Shown here: in pieces, positions 25,751-34,264 of the stretch
Position numbering within the stretch: position 1 is the stretch's first letter
How the letters are laid out: the number at the start of each line of letters is the position of its first letter
Source of the DNA: Bacillota bacterium
Lineage (GTDB): Bacteria; Bacillota; Clostridia; Christensenellales; DTU072
Direction of reading: 5' to 3'
DNA length: 64,000 bases
Assembly: GCA_023394875.1 (NCBI GenBank)
Contig: JAEXAB010000004.1
Location: 186,001-250,000 of the forward strand
Notes under the pieces: generated by a model
The model's input: only the letters and a program-made list of their open reading frames with translations
Told to the model about the DNA's origin: nothing
Databases searched by the model: none
Made by a program: the position numbers and the translations under genes

Positions 25751-27187
25751 TTAACCGAACATAGCAAGCAATACGCCTGCAGCTACTGCCGAACCGATAA
25801 CGCCCGCCACGTTGGGACCCATTGCGTGCATTAATAAATAGTTGTTTGGATCTTCCTTGCGTCCTACGTCCTGAGCAACTCTCGCCGCCATAGGAACCGC
25901 GCTAACGCCTGCCGCGCCGATAAGAGGATTGATTTTGCCTCCGGATAGCTTGCTCATAAGTTTTCCAAGCAGTACTCCGCCCGCTGTGCCGAAGCTGAAA
26001 GCAAGGACGCCCAATATAATTATTCCCAAGGTGGAAATGTTAAGGAATATCGGTGCAAATGCCTTTGAGCCAACGGTAATACCAAGGAATATGGTAATAA
26101 TATTGATTAACTCATTTTGAGCGGTGTTGGACAAGCGGGGTACAACTCCCGATTCTTTGATAAGGTTACCAAGCATCAGCATACCGATAAGGGGTATAGC
26201 CGCAGGTAAAACAATACCGACAACCGCGGTAACCACTATGGGGAAGATGATTTTTTCCTTTTTGGATACCGGTCTTAACTGTTCCATTCTTATTAATCTT
26301 TCCTTCTTAGTGGTAAGAAGTTTCATAATAGGCGGCTGAATAACAGGAACAAGCGCCATATAGGAATACGCCGCTATGGCTATTGCCGGTAGCAAGTCCA
26401 TTTGCTGTCCGTTGAACATAGTTCCTATTGCAGAATTGGTCATTTTTTGGGTAAGATAAATAGCAGTAGGGCCGTCGGCTCCGCCGATTATGGCTATAGC
26501 TGCGCTTGCCTGCTCGTTAAACCCAAAGAACAACGCTCCGAAAAAGGTAAGGAATATACCTAACTGCGCCGCCGCACCAAGTAGCAAACTCTTCGGGTTG
26601 GCTATCAACGGACCGAAGTCTGTCATTGCGCCGATACCAAGGAATATTAATGGCGGGAAGATAACCCAATCTACACCTTTATATAGATAATACAAAAGTC
26701 CCTTGTCTGCGATAATGCCATGCGACATTATAATGCTTTCGGGGTTTCCGTTTATTGTGCCGACGTAATTTTTTACAGCCTCAAAAACCTGGTCCAGACA
26801 GCTGTTAAGCGCCTCGGGGCTTGAATTGTTATAAACTATATTAAAGGTTTGGCACAAATCTTTCAAAGTGCCAGAAGCCACCACCGTCCCCATTGCGCTG
26901 TCGGTAAAAGTATATCCGGTTGTACCGTATAAAACGTTATAAGCGCCCGGAATATTAATTAAGAACATTCCAAAAGCTATTGCCAGCAACAAATTCGGCT
27001 CAAATTTCTTTGCGATGGCAAGATAAACTAAAAAAGCGGCTATAACAAGCATAATGAGTAATCCCCATATACCTAATCCATAGCCGTTCATGTAATAATA
27101 TTCGGGAACGGAATCAGCAATTCCGGTTGATTTCCACAAATTTTTTAAGGAGTCAATAAACCCTGCTGCACCTAATAAAGCACTCAT
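25751..27187 (-). CDS. oadB: Sodium-pumping decarboxylase beta subunit
   Basis: Polytopic membrane subunit that decarboxylates carboxy-biotin and exports Na+. It has about ten hydrophobic helices and the family motif IGGADGPTAIYLTQK (about 233-247), containing the coupling Asp. A second conserved stretch, GVSAVPMAARVAQDVG, lies near 430. At 478 residues it is longer than the common ~380 through an N-terminal extension and a periplasm-side insert between the first helices (about 80-150). Clear AAGGAGG SD. It lies between oadG and oadA. Confidence 0.92.
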   Translation of the reverse strand: MSALLGAAGFIDSLKNLWKSTGIADSVPEYYYMNGYGLGIWGLLIMLVIAAFLVYLAIAKKFEPNLLLAIAFGMFLINIPGAYNVLYGTTGYTFTDSAMGTVVASGTLKDLCQTFNIVYNNSSPEALNSCLDQVFEAVKNYVGTINGNPESIIMSHGIIADKGLLYYLYKGVDWVIFPPLIFLGIGAMTDFGPLIANPKSLLLGAAAQLGIFLTFFGALFFGFNEQASAAIAIIGGADGPTAIYLTQKMTNSAIGTMFNGQQMDLLPAIAIAAYSYMALVPVIQPPIMKLLTTKKERLIRMEQLRPVSKKEKIIFPIVVTAVVGIVLPAAIPLIGMLMLGNLIKESGVVPRLSNTAQNELINIITIFLGITVGSKAFAPIFLNISTLGIIILGVLAFSFGTAGGVLLGKLMSKLSGGKINPLIGAAGVSAVPMAARVAQDVGRKEDPNNYLLMHAMGPNVAGVIGSAVAAGVLLAMFG

Positions 27188-27200
27188 TTACAATTCCTCC

Positions 27201-27551
27201 TTATTCTATTTCGGTAACCGATTTGATTACGATATTGTTATGCGGTTTTTTGTCTTTATCATCGTATTGAGAGAACATAGCTACAGCCTCGGTAATAGCC
27301 GCCATAGTCTTTTCGTCTATTTCGGTCTTAACGCTCTCTTCAATTACTGTCGGGATAGTAACTTCGGCAATTGCTATACTGCTGCTTTTTTTCTTTTCCA
27401 AGAAGGATTGGAGACTTTTCAATCCCTTTTCCATTAAAATGATTAAACCAATCAAAATTGCAAGAACGATAAAAGTCATTCCTAAGCCAAGCAAGCTAGT
27501 GATGCCTCCTACCGACAGTTTGTCCCCTGCGGACATAGCTGCTAATAACAT
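27201..27551 (-). CDS. oadG: Oxaloacetate decarboxylase gamma-type subunit
   Basis: Small single-helix subunit that links the biotin protein to the membrane pump. One hydrophobic helix (GLGMTFIVLAILIGLIILM) lies near the N-terminus, followed by a charged, Lys/Glu-rich cytoplasmic tail of about 70 residues that resembles the OadG_2/MmdD group. I choose the ATG at 27551, preceded by GGAGG, over the ATG at 27599, which has no SD and lies right after a TATAAT. The 13-base gap to oadB supports one operon. Confidence 0.75.
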   Translation of the reverse strand: MLLAAMSAGDKLSVGGITSLLGLGMTFIVLAILIGLIILMEKGLKSLQSFLEKKKSSSIAIAEVTIPTVIEESVKTEIDEKTMAAITEAVAMFSQYDDKDKKPHNNIVIKSVTEIE

Positions 27552-27648
27552 TAATGCCTCCATTGGTAGCAAAAATATCCAACCTACCACGTATAGCATT
27601 ATACATTATAAGCAATCTTAATGCAATATATTTGGGGAAAATAATCTA

Positions 27649-28359
27649 TTAAAATTTTGACAAAGAATTTATCTCTTGGGGCGTGAGGTATCTGTATGCT
27701 CCTCTACCCAATCCGCCAAGTTTTACGTCGGCTATCTGCACTCTTTTTAAGAACAAAACTTCCTTGCCGACGGACTCGAACATTTTATGAATCTGACGGT
27801 TTTTACCCTCAAAAATTGTCACTTCATAACGGCTTATTCCGTCTTCGTAGCCAAGAAGTTTTATTTTGCTGCTTTTTAACTTTACGCCGTCAACAACGGC
27901 GCCTTTACGTAAGATACCAAGGTCGTTCTGCTCCAGTTCTCCGGCTATTTTTGCAATATAGGTTTTGGGAATTTCCGACGTTGGTTGAGTAAGCTTGTTT
28001 GCCATATCTCCGTCGTTGGTCAAAATCAGCAAGCCTTCGGTATCGTAATCCAATCTTCCTATGGGGAAAATTCTTTTATCCTCGAAGTCTTTTAGATAAT
28101 CCATAACGGTCTTTCTGCCCTTTTCATCTTTCAAGGTGCAAACGCAACCCTTGGGCTTGTGGAACATTATATATATCTGGCGATTAATCAAAGAAATTTT
28201 TCTTCCTTCGATAGTAACGGTATCGTTAAACTCGTCAATATCGGTGGCAAGGGCGGTTACAAGTTTGTTGTTTACTTTGACTTTGCCCGATGTTATTAGT
28301 TCTTCGGCTGCTCTTCTGGAGCAAATTCCGCATGACGCAATATACTTATTTATTCTCAT
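27649..28359 (-). CDS. rluB: Ribosomal large/small subunit pseudouridine synthase (RsuA/RluB family)
   Basis: Converts a uridine of rRNA to pseudouridine. An S4 RNA-binding domain (MRINKYIASCGICSRRAAEELI) comes first. The catalytic domain has Asp in GRLDYDTEGLLILTNDGD (about 101-118) and the RQIHKMFE motif near the C-terminus. The 236-residue length fits RluB-type enzymes. AAGGAT SD. In Clostridia this gene commonly follows scpAB, ytfJ and dacF, as here. Confidence 0.92.
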   Translation of the reverse strand: MRINKYIASCGICSRRAAEELITSGKVKVNNKLVTALATDIDEFNDTVTIEGRKISLINRQIYIMFHKPKGCVCTLKDEKGRKTVMDYLKDFEDKRIFPIGRLDYDTEGLLILTNDGDMANKLTQPTSEIPKTYIAKIAGELEQNDLGILRKGAVVDGVKLKSSKIKLLGYEDGISRYEVTIFEGKNRQIHKMFESVGKEVLFLKRVQIADVKLGGLGRGAYRYLTPQEINSLSKF

Positions 28360-28441
28360 TAATAATATCCTTATAGTTATTTGCTCACTATTTTACCTTT
28401 TATTGGATAAAATAGCAAGCATTTACGTTATTATAAGGTAA

Positions 28442-29266
28442 TTAGGCGTTTATTTTATCAAAACCGCTGTCAAGTAACTTCATACAGTCATTCCACATAT
28501 CGCCGTGATTAAGAACAGCGCTAATTAGCAATACTCCGTTTCTTTCCGCTGAGGCAACTAGGCATCTGCCCGATTTCTTGGTAAAACCGGTTTTTATGCC
28601 GTTGCCGCCTTCGTACATACTCAAAATTTTGTTCTTATTCTGAAAATATCTTTTTGCTTCATTGTTACCTATCGCAACGAATTTTGTGCCAACAATTTCC
28701 TTAAACTGCGGATATTTCATTGCAAAGCTGCTGATATAGCACAAATCGTAACAACAGGTATAGTGGTTTTTGTCGTCAAGTCCGTGCGGATTGCAAAAGT
28801 TGGTGTTTTTCAGCCCCAAAGAAGACGCTCTTAAATTCATCATATTTACAAAAGCCTCTTCGCTTCCTGCGGTGTGTATTGCAAGAGCCATAGCGCTGTC
28901 GTTGCCGCTTCTTAGCATTAGCCCGTACAACAATTCCTTAACGGTAAGGGTTTCTCCTATCTTTAGATAGATAGAACTGCCTTCTATCCCAACCGATTCC
29001 GACGTTACTACAACTTTTTCGTCCATAAGACAATTTTCCACCACAATAAGCGCGGTCATTATCTTAGTTGTACTTGCCATCGGCATTTTGGCGTAATAAT
29101 TTTCTCCGCCTAATATTTCATAATTGTCGGCTCTCATAACTATACTGCCGCTGTTATTAGCGTTAGCTGTATTATCGGATATTCTTATATTGAAAACTTG
29201 AATAAAAACCGCAAAAAATACTAACGCGACAAAAAATCCAAGACCATATTTGCGTATTCTGTCCAT
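28442..29266 (-). CDS. D-alanyl-D-alanine carboxypeptidase (peptidase S11)
   Basis: Trims the terminal D-Ala from peptidoglycan peptides. An N-terminal signal or anchor helix lies at about 8-25. The active site is S65-x-x-K68 in MASTTKIM, followed by SGNDSA and KTGFT. At 274 residues it lacks the long C-terminal domain of DacA-type enzymes. The ATG has a GAGGG SD that lies within the coding end of ytfJ, giving a 46-base overlap in another frame. The position next to ytfJ suggests a role in spore cortex or cell wall maturation, which is inference. Confidence 0.9.
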   Translation of the reverse strand: MDRIRKYGLGFFVALVFFAVFIQVFNIRISDNTANANNSGSIVMRADNYEILGGENYYAKMPMASTTKIMTALIVVENCLMDEKVVVTSESVGIEGSSIYLKIGETLTVKELLYGLMLRSGNDSAMALAIHTAGSEEAFVNMMNLRASSLGLKNTNFCNPHGLDDKNHYTCCYDLCYISSFAMKYPQFKEIVGTKFVAIGNNEAKRYFQNKNKILSMYEGGNGIKTGFTKKSGRCLVASAERNGVLLISAVLNHGDMWNDCMKLLDSGFDKINA

Positions 29267-29565
29267 TTTCCGCCCTCTTCTTTATCGATATTTATAAATT
29301 TGACTTTGTCTCCGTCAATAACCAAAAAACCCAAAGGAGAAATATTGGCTCCGCCGCCTACTCCCCCTATGGGCATATCTCTTATTTCTTTTGATATTTT
29401 TCCTTCCAGTTCGGCGCCCATACTGACAAAGCCCACGCTCATTTTAGTAATAGGCACAATAACTACGTTGTCGTCGCTAATAATCGGCGTGCCGATTACC
29501 GAATCTATATCCAAAATAGATTTTACGCTGCCGACTGCGCCTTTTAACAGTTCAGTTATTTCCAT
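29221..29565 (-). CDS. ytfJ: GerW family sporulation protein YtfJ
   Basis: Cytoplasmic forespore protein family linked to germination in Bacillus. The 114 residues match the family layout, with a GGVGGGANISPLGFLVI core (about 66-82), an IGTPI element and an aromatic C-terminus. A GGAGG SD precedes the ATG. It overlaps the end of the DUF2953 gene by 14 bases and the start of the carboxypeptidase by 46, so the four genes scpB to the carboxypeptidase look tightly coupled. Confidence 0.92.
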   Translation of the reverse strand: MEITELLKGAVGSVKSILDIDSVIGTPIISDDNVVIVPITKMSVGFVSMGAELEGKISKEIRDMPIGGVGGGANISPLGFLVIDGDKVKFINIDKEEGGKWTEYANMVLDFLSR

Positions 29566-30055
29566 CTTTCCTCCGATATAGTTTTATTGTTTGAAAAAAC
29601 GTAGAAAATATTATAAATAAATTGATTTTTGTGTCGGCTTTTAATTGAACATACAGCTTATCGTCTGGCGACACCACATAATTTATATAGCTTTTATCCA
29701 GGTACCAGTCATAAATATATTGCGAAAGGATAAAGTCCACTGAATAGCAAATAAACAACATACTATAACTGAATGCGGGGTTAAAATTTTTGGGAACGGA
29801 AATTTCCAATCGGAAGTTTTCAAAGCGTATTTTGCTCAAACGCAGTATATTTTTATCAACTTTTATTCCTAGTTTGCTCTTTTTTATTTTATCTTGTATG
29901 CTTTTTTGCGGTATTTTAGTCGCCTTGTTAAAAAAACGTACAAAAAAAGTGCTGTTCTTAATATTTCTATCAAAAACAAGCCTTATTTCTACGGGAATGG
30001 GCGTAACAAAAATAAAAATTAATGCAAGATAGACAAAAATAGAGGTTGTTTGCAT
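29552..30055 (-). CDS. DUF2953-type membrane-associated protein
   Basis: About 167 residues with one N-terminal hydrophobic helix (IFVYLALIFIFVTPIPV) and a basic, beta-rich remainder, the layout of the DUF2953 proteins found between scpB and ytfJ in Clostridia. Function is unknown, though this family travels with sporulation genes. The start is uncertain: the ATG at 30055 gives the usual N-terminus, while a TTG at 30076 extends it by 7 residues. Neither has a clear SD. Similarity is judged mainly from position and layout. Confidence 0.65.
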   Translation of the reverse strand: MQTTSIFVYLALIFIFVTPIPVEIRLVFDRNIKNSTFFVRFFNKATKIPQKSIQDKIKKSKLGIKVDKNILRLSKIRFENFRLEISVPKNFNPAFSYSMLFICYSVDFILSQYIYDWYLDKSYINYVVSPDDKLYVQLKADTKINLFIIFSTFFQTIKLYRRKDGNN

Positions 30056-30083
30056 GTTTTTATTATCTGCATACAATCAAAAA

Positions 30084-30743
30084 TTACTCAATAACTACAA
30101 TATCCTCATCTTTTAGAAAATCAGGCGTTTCTTCCTCCGGTATTTCCTCAAACTCTTCATCGGGTAGAATTCCCTGCTTGATACTGTACAAATCTTCGTT
30201 GTCTTGGTTGAATTTGTCGGAATTCTTGATAGTTTCCATAAGCTTGTCATAGTCAGGCAAATCGGATAGGCTCTTTAGGCGGAAGCGCTTAAGAAAAGCG
30301 TCCGTTGTGCCAAATAGTATCGGCTTTCCTATAGTGTTTTTTCTACCTACCGGCTCTATTAGTTCGGCTTTTAACAAAACACCTATTGCGTAATCGCTGC
30401 TTACTCCGCTTCTCACCTCTTCAATTTCCTGACGGGTAATGGGCTGACGGTAAGCAATAATGGATAACGTTTGCAAAACGGTGGCGCTTAACTGTCTTTC
30501 TTTAATCGGTTTTAGTATGTCGGCAAGAACCTCTCCGTAAAGGGGGTTTGACTGGAACTGATAATTTTTGTTGAATTCTATAAGAACAACGCCTTTTTCA
30601 CCACTATATTCTTTTTGCAAGTCGTTTATGGCGTTTTTTATCTCTTTTTCGGTATATTCGCTGCCGAAAGAAGCCTTAATAGTGTCATAGTGGACACCCT
30701 TAGCCGCCGCAAAAATCAGGCTCTCAATTATATTCCTCAACAT
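30084..30743 (-). CDS. scpB: Segregation and condensation protein B
   Basis: Non-SMC subunit of the bacterial condensin that works with ScpA and SMC in chromosome segregation. It contains two winged helices, with the conserved LSIIAYRQPITRQEIEEVRG-like stretch at about 92-112 and a GRKNTIGKPILFGTT segment near 135. An acidic tail ends the protein. The gene overlaps scpA by 20 bases. smc itself is not in this window. Confidence 0.95.
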   Translation of the reverse strand: MLRNIIESLIFAAAKGVHYDTIKASFGSEYTEKEIKNAINDLQKEYSGEKGVVLIEFNKNYQFQSNPLYGEVLADILKPIKERQLSATVLQTLSIIAYRQPITRQEIEEVRSGVSSDYAIGVLLKAELIEPVGRKNTIGKPILFGTTDAFLKRFRLKSLSDLPDYDKLMETIKNSDKFNQDNEDLYSIKQGILPDEEFEEIPEEETPDFLKDEDIVVIE

Positions 30744-31536
30744 CTTTTGTTAGCTCCTCTTCATTATAATTGTCTATATCAAACTTATCTTCAACGTTAT
30801 GTTCAAGCACAATATCTCTGTTGGATTCTATTTGTCTGGCTGATGCAATCTGTTTTTTTACTAATTCCAAAATAGCAAGGAAAACGTTAATAATTTCCTG
30901 TCTGGAAAAATCCCTGTTAAATAAATCAAAAAAGCGGACTTCTTTTTCGGTTCTTACCCTCAAGGCTATTTCCTTAACCTTTTCTGCCACCGTAAAGCGT
31001 TCTTTTACTATGGTTTTCGGCTTTTTCGCGCTCTCTTCCAGTACGGCTTTTTCCAAAATAAGCTCATACGCGCTGACAAGCTCTTCCAATGTTAAGTTTT
31101 TTGCCACCAGCTTATAGTCGTTTTCGTCATATTCGGGTTCGGGATAAAAAAGATTCAATGTTTCCAACGGTCGGAGTTTTTCGGGAAGTTCCAGCAGCAG
31201 GCGTTTTTCCACGTCGGAAATTATTTGCTGCTCCATTAAGCTAACTTCTTCCTGATATTCATCGTACTCTTCCTGAATGGGCAACAACTTGCCCGATTTT
31301 ATTTCTATAAGCGTAGCCGCCATTATTATGTATTGGGATACGTATTCATAATCCAGTTCTTTGAGGGTTTTTACGTAAGATATGTATTGATGGGTAATGT
31401 CACTTACAAAAATCTCCATAATGTCGATTTTCGCTTCCTTTACCATATTAACAAGTAGGTCTATCGGCCCGTCAAAGGACTGGTTTTCTAAGTGGAATTT
31501 TACGTCTTCAAGAGAACTGTTAATAAACGTTGCCAT
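30724..31536 (-). CDS. scpA: Segregation and condensation protein A
   Basis: Kleisin subunit of SMC-ScpAB. The N-terminal FDGPIDLLVNMVKEAKIDI (about 18-36) binds the SMC neck, a central acidic helical linker follows, and a C-terminal winged helix ends with RQEIINVFLAILELVKK. The 270-residue length is typical, with an extra acidic tail. Only 2 bases separate it from the M50 protease stop, and the SD is weak, so translation is probably coupled. Confidence 0.95.
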   Translation of the reverse strand: MATFINSSLEDVKFHLENQSFDGPIDLLVNMVKEAKIDIMEIFVSDITHQYISYVKTLKELDYEYVSQYIIMAATLIEIKSGKLLPIQEEYDEYQEEVSLMEQQIISDVEKRLLLELPEKLRPLETLNLFYPEPEYDENDYKLVAKNLTLEELVSAYELILEKAVLEESAKKPKTIVKERFTVAEKVKEIALRVRTEKEVRFFDLFNRDFSRQEIINVFLAILELVKKQIASARQIESNRDIVLEHNVEDKFDIDNYNEEELTKDVEEYN

Positions 31537-31538
31537 CG

Positions 31539-32243
31539 CTATGCCACCAGTGAGATAAGCAGATTAATCAATCGGCTTGCCCAATAGAAAATATCCAAAA
31601 ACTCCAAATTAAAGCTTCTTAACACGTTACCAAGTAAAATCAGCCCTATAAGACAAAAAGTGCCGTATCTTCTCATAAAGCTGCTGTAACGGTTATTTGG
31701 TTTTAAGAAAATATCCAACAACTTAAAGCCGTCTAGCGGATATATAGGCAGAATATTAAAAAATGCCAGCATAAAATTAATGCTTATAAAGAACACAAAG
31801 AAATAATAAACCAGCATTTTCATAACAATTATGGCGTTGGGCGTTACGTTAAGGTAATAATATCCAACAGACGGATAAATAAAATACAATAAGAGCAAAC
31901 CAACCCCGCATAAAATTAGGTTGGATACAACCCCGGCAATGGATACAATTATCATGCCTTTTTTGTAATTTTTGAAATTATTCGGATTAACGGGAACGGG
32001 TTTTGCCCAGCCGAAACCAACAAAAACTACCATAAGAATGCCTACTAAATCAAAATGCGCCACAGGATTAAGGGTAAGTCTTCCGCTTATTTTTGCGGTG
32101 GGGTCTCCGCATTTTAAGGCGGCGAAGCCATGGGCGATTTCGTGTACCATAATACTGACAGCCGCCGCTAATGCAAGGGCAAGAATACAAATCAATATTT
32201 CGGATATAGACGCGCCGCTTCTTAATAGACTGTAAACAAACAT
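31539..32243 (-). CDS. Site-2 protease family (M50) membrane metalloprotease
   Basis: Intramembrane zinc protease related to YwhC. The zinc motif HEIAH is in MVHEIAHGFAALKCGD near residues 30-45, and the third ligand Asp is in LPIYPLDGFKLL, with 5-6 hydrophobic segments. Substrate is unknown. I choose the ATG at 32243 with GAGGTG before it, giving 234 residues; the longer frame up to 32294 lacks a start signal. It precedes scpAB here, as in many Clostridia. Confidence 0.9.
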   Translation of the reverse strand: MFVYSLLRSGASISEILICILALALAAAVSIMVHEIAHGFAALKCGDPTAKISGRLTLNPVAHFDLVGILMVVFVGFGWAKPVPVNPNNFKNYKKGMIIVSIAGVVSNLILCGVGLLLLYFIYPSVGYYYLNVTPNAIIVMKMLVYYFFVFFISINFMLAFFNILPIYPLDGFKLLDIFLKPNNRYSSFMRRYGTFCLIGLILLGNVLRSFNLEFLDIFYWASRLINLLISLVA

Positions 32244-32295
32244 TTTCACCTCAACAATATAATATACTATACCAAAATAACTACTTTTAGTCAAT

Positions 32296-32331
32296 AAAAA
32301 ACAGCGTAAAGCGGTTGTTGCCTTACGCTGT
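32296..32331 (-). terminator. Rho-independent terminator after the 395-residue carboxypeptidase
   Basis: 9-bp stem (32301-32309 with 32323-32331) followed on the minus strand by six T residues. It separates the carboxypeptidase from the M50-scpAB operon. Confidence 0.8.
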
Positions 32332-32354
32332 AATATTATACTACTCTATAACTG

Positions 32355-33542
32355 CTATTTTATAAGCCAATTTCGTAAGACTTTTTCCAATGCGTCCTTA
32401 TAGGTAGCTTTAGGGATATCGTTTCTGGAATATATTTTACCTTCGCAAATTATTTCGCCATCACTTCTTGTTACTCTAACCATGCCCAAAGGTGTTTCCT
32501 TTGATATAGGCGCAGTTAAATTATCAAAAATACATACCGATACTTTGTAATCTTTGTTTTCACCTTTTTTGCAAAAATATTTTATATCTTTTTCACAATA
32601 AACTTCTATAGGAACGTCTTTGGCTTTATTAACCGATACATCGGCAGATAAAGTTTCATTAGCTCGTAAAAGAACTTTATTTTCGTAGTTTGCGAAGGCG
32701 TACTTAAACAAATCGGTAACCTCCTTAAACCTTGTTTTGCTGTCCGGTGAACCAAGAACGGTTGCAATAACTCTCATATCGTTTACTCTAGCACTTGCCG
32801 ACAAACAGAACATAGCTTCATTAGTAAAGCCGGTTTTACCTGCATCGCAGTCCTTGTAAAAACGAATAAGCTTGTTAGTATTAACCATTTCGGTCTTTCT
32901 TCCGTCGGGATGAATATAATCTTCCATCCAGATTTTTGAGTATTCGAAGTATTTTTTATTCTTTAACAGCTCTCTTAACATTGTCGTAACGTCTTTAGCA
33001 GTAGAATATTGTTCTCCCGAATTTGGTAAGCCCGTTGCGTTGCAGAATTTTGTATTCAACATATTAAGCGAAATTGCATAATCATTCATATACTGCACAA
33101 AAGCTTCGACAGAACCCGATATTCTTTCGCCTAAAGCTGCGGCTGCGTCGTTAGCCGAACATACAACCACGCCTTTTATCAGATCGTTAACCGAATATTT
33201 CTCTCCTACGTCCAGAAACATTTGCGATCCGCCCATTCCGGCTGCGGTTTCACTTATTGTCAGCATTTCGTCATAGCTTAATTTGCCTTCGTTAATTGCC
33301 TTAAAAGTAAGGACTAAGGTCATAATTTTGACCATGCTTGCTATTGGACGTTTTTCTTCGGCGTTTTTTTCCAACAATACCGTTCCGCTATCATAATCAA
33401 CTAGATAAAATGACGGTGATTTTGTGTTGGAAATAAAGCCGCTTTCGCCGACTTTGGCCTGAGCTACTACTCCGACTACCGGTATGGAACATACACTGCA
33501 AAAAATTGATATTGCAATAATAAACAGTAAAACTTTTTTCAT
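32355..33542 (-). CDS. D-alanyl-D-alanine carboxypeptidase, DacA/DacF type
   Basis: Secreted or membrane-bound S11 peptidase. A signal peptide covers about 1-27. Active-site S69-x-x-K72 is in IASMVKIM, then SANDAA and KTGFTNEAM, followed by the beta-sandwich domain of PBP5-like enzymes (about 290-375) and a C-terminal helix. The 395-residue length fits DacF or DacA. AAGGAG SD. It lies downstream of spoIVB and a SpoIIM-like protein, which favours a sporulation (cortex) role. This is the second S11 gene in the window. Confidence 0.9.
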   Translation of the reverse strand: MKKVLLFIIAISIFCSVCSIPVVGVVAQAKVGESGFISNTKSPSFYLVDYDSGTVLLEKNAEEKRPIASMVKIMTLVLTFKAINEGKLSYDEMLTISETAAGMGGSQMFLDVGEKYSVNDLIKGVVVCSANDAAAALGERISGSVEAFVQYMNDYAISLNMLNTKFCNATGLPNSGEQYSTAKDVTTMLRELLKNKKYFEYSKIWMEDYIHPDGRKTEMVNTNKLIRFYKDCDAGKTGFTNEAMFCLSASARVNDMRVIATVLGSPDSKTRFKEVTDLFKYAFANYENKVLLRANETLSADVSVNKAKDVPIEVYCEKDIKYFCKKGENKDYKVSVCIFDNLTAPISKETPLGMVRVTRSDGEIICEGKIYSRNDIPKATYKDALEKVLRNWLIK

Positions 33543-33589
33543 AACGATTTCTCCTTGGTAGTAGTTTCTGAAAAAACAGAGATATTATT

Positions 33590-34213
33590 CTAAAATATGA
33601 GAGCCAATATAATAATAATTACCGAAATATATACCATTGCGCATAAAATCGAATAAAGCAGCTGTCTACCAATCAAGTGCTTACAGCCATGCCAATAGCA
33701 GGAATAAGGTACAATCCTTAACTTTCCCTTCCAGCCGCATGGATAGCTGATAAGTTCGGTAAGCCTGATTATATACAGCATAAAAAACAATAGAATAATC
33801 AAATATAATGGTATCCAAAGCACTATCAACAGCAAATAACCGCTGAAACCGTCCAGCATACAGGATACGAAAGCATAGGCAAAATAATACTTTGTGGCAA
33901 CCGTAATCAGTACGTAGCTAAGTAAAAAACAATAAAAATTAAAGGTAAGTAAGAATATTACTATAATTATTGAAGTTATAAACAGCACAGTTTTCATATA
34001 AAAAGAAAAGAAGTGGAAATTCTTTGCCGATAGTTGTGTAATAATATTTCCATCCGAATACTTTTGCGATAACACTTCGGCGTGAGAAAATGCCAAAATT
34101 ACCCCGAATAAGGCGCAAATAAGCAAAATTATGGCTATCCATTTTTTACAAAGAATAGTTCTTTTTATTTCGATATAGGTTTCGTAGCAATACTTCCTAA
34201 AACGCTTTAGCAT
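33590..34213 (-). CDS. Five-helix membrane protein, possibly a divergent SpoIIM
   Basis: 207 residues with a basic N-terminus, one helix at about 25-43, an extracytoplasmic segment (44-70), three to four helices at about 72-155, a basic loop and a last helix at 185-206. The size, topology and position between spoIVB and a DacF-like gene recall SpoIIM, the engulfment-complex scaffold, but I see no convincing conserved residues. No SD precedes the ATG. A CATAAT element lies 7 bases upstream, so it may have a very short leader. A terminator separates it from spoIVB. Confidence 0.5.
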   Translation of the reverse strand: MLKRFRKYCYETYIEIKRTILCKKWIAIILLICALFGVILAFSHAEVLSQKYSDGNIITQLSAKNFHFFSFYMKTVLFITSIIIVIFLLTFNFYCFLLSYVLITVATKYYFAYAFVSCMLDGFSGYLLLIVLWIPLYLIILLFFMLYIIRLTELISYPCGWKGKLRIVPYSCYWHGCKHLIGRQLLYSILCAMVYISVIIIILALIF

Positions 34214-34232
34214 AATAAAAATTATGCCTAAA

Positions 34233-34260
34233 CAAAAAAAATATGCCTAAATTAGGCATA
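34233..34260 (-). terminator. Terminator after spoIVB
   Basis: Stem 34242-34248 with 34254-34260, followed on the minus strand by a run of eight T residues, directly after the spoIVB stop. Part of a second copy of the arm (taggcat) follows and may serve as promoter -10 region for the next gene. Confidence 0.75.
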
Positions 34261-34264
34261 CTTT

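Noticed and set aside
31539..32294. Longer N-terminus for the M50 protease
   Set aside because: The extra 17 residues lack an SD, while an internal ATG at 32243 has GAGGTG directly upstream and gives the normal family N-terminus.
33543..33589. GAATA-N17-GAAACTA as a sigma-F/G promoter for the DacF-like carboxypeptidase
   Set aside because: The -10 match is weak in an AT-rich context, so I did not list it as a feature.
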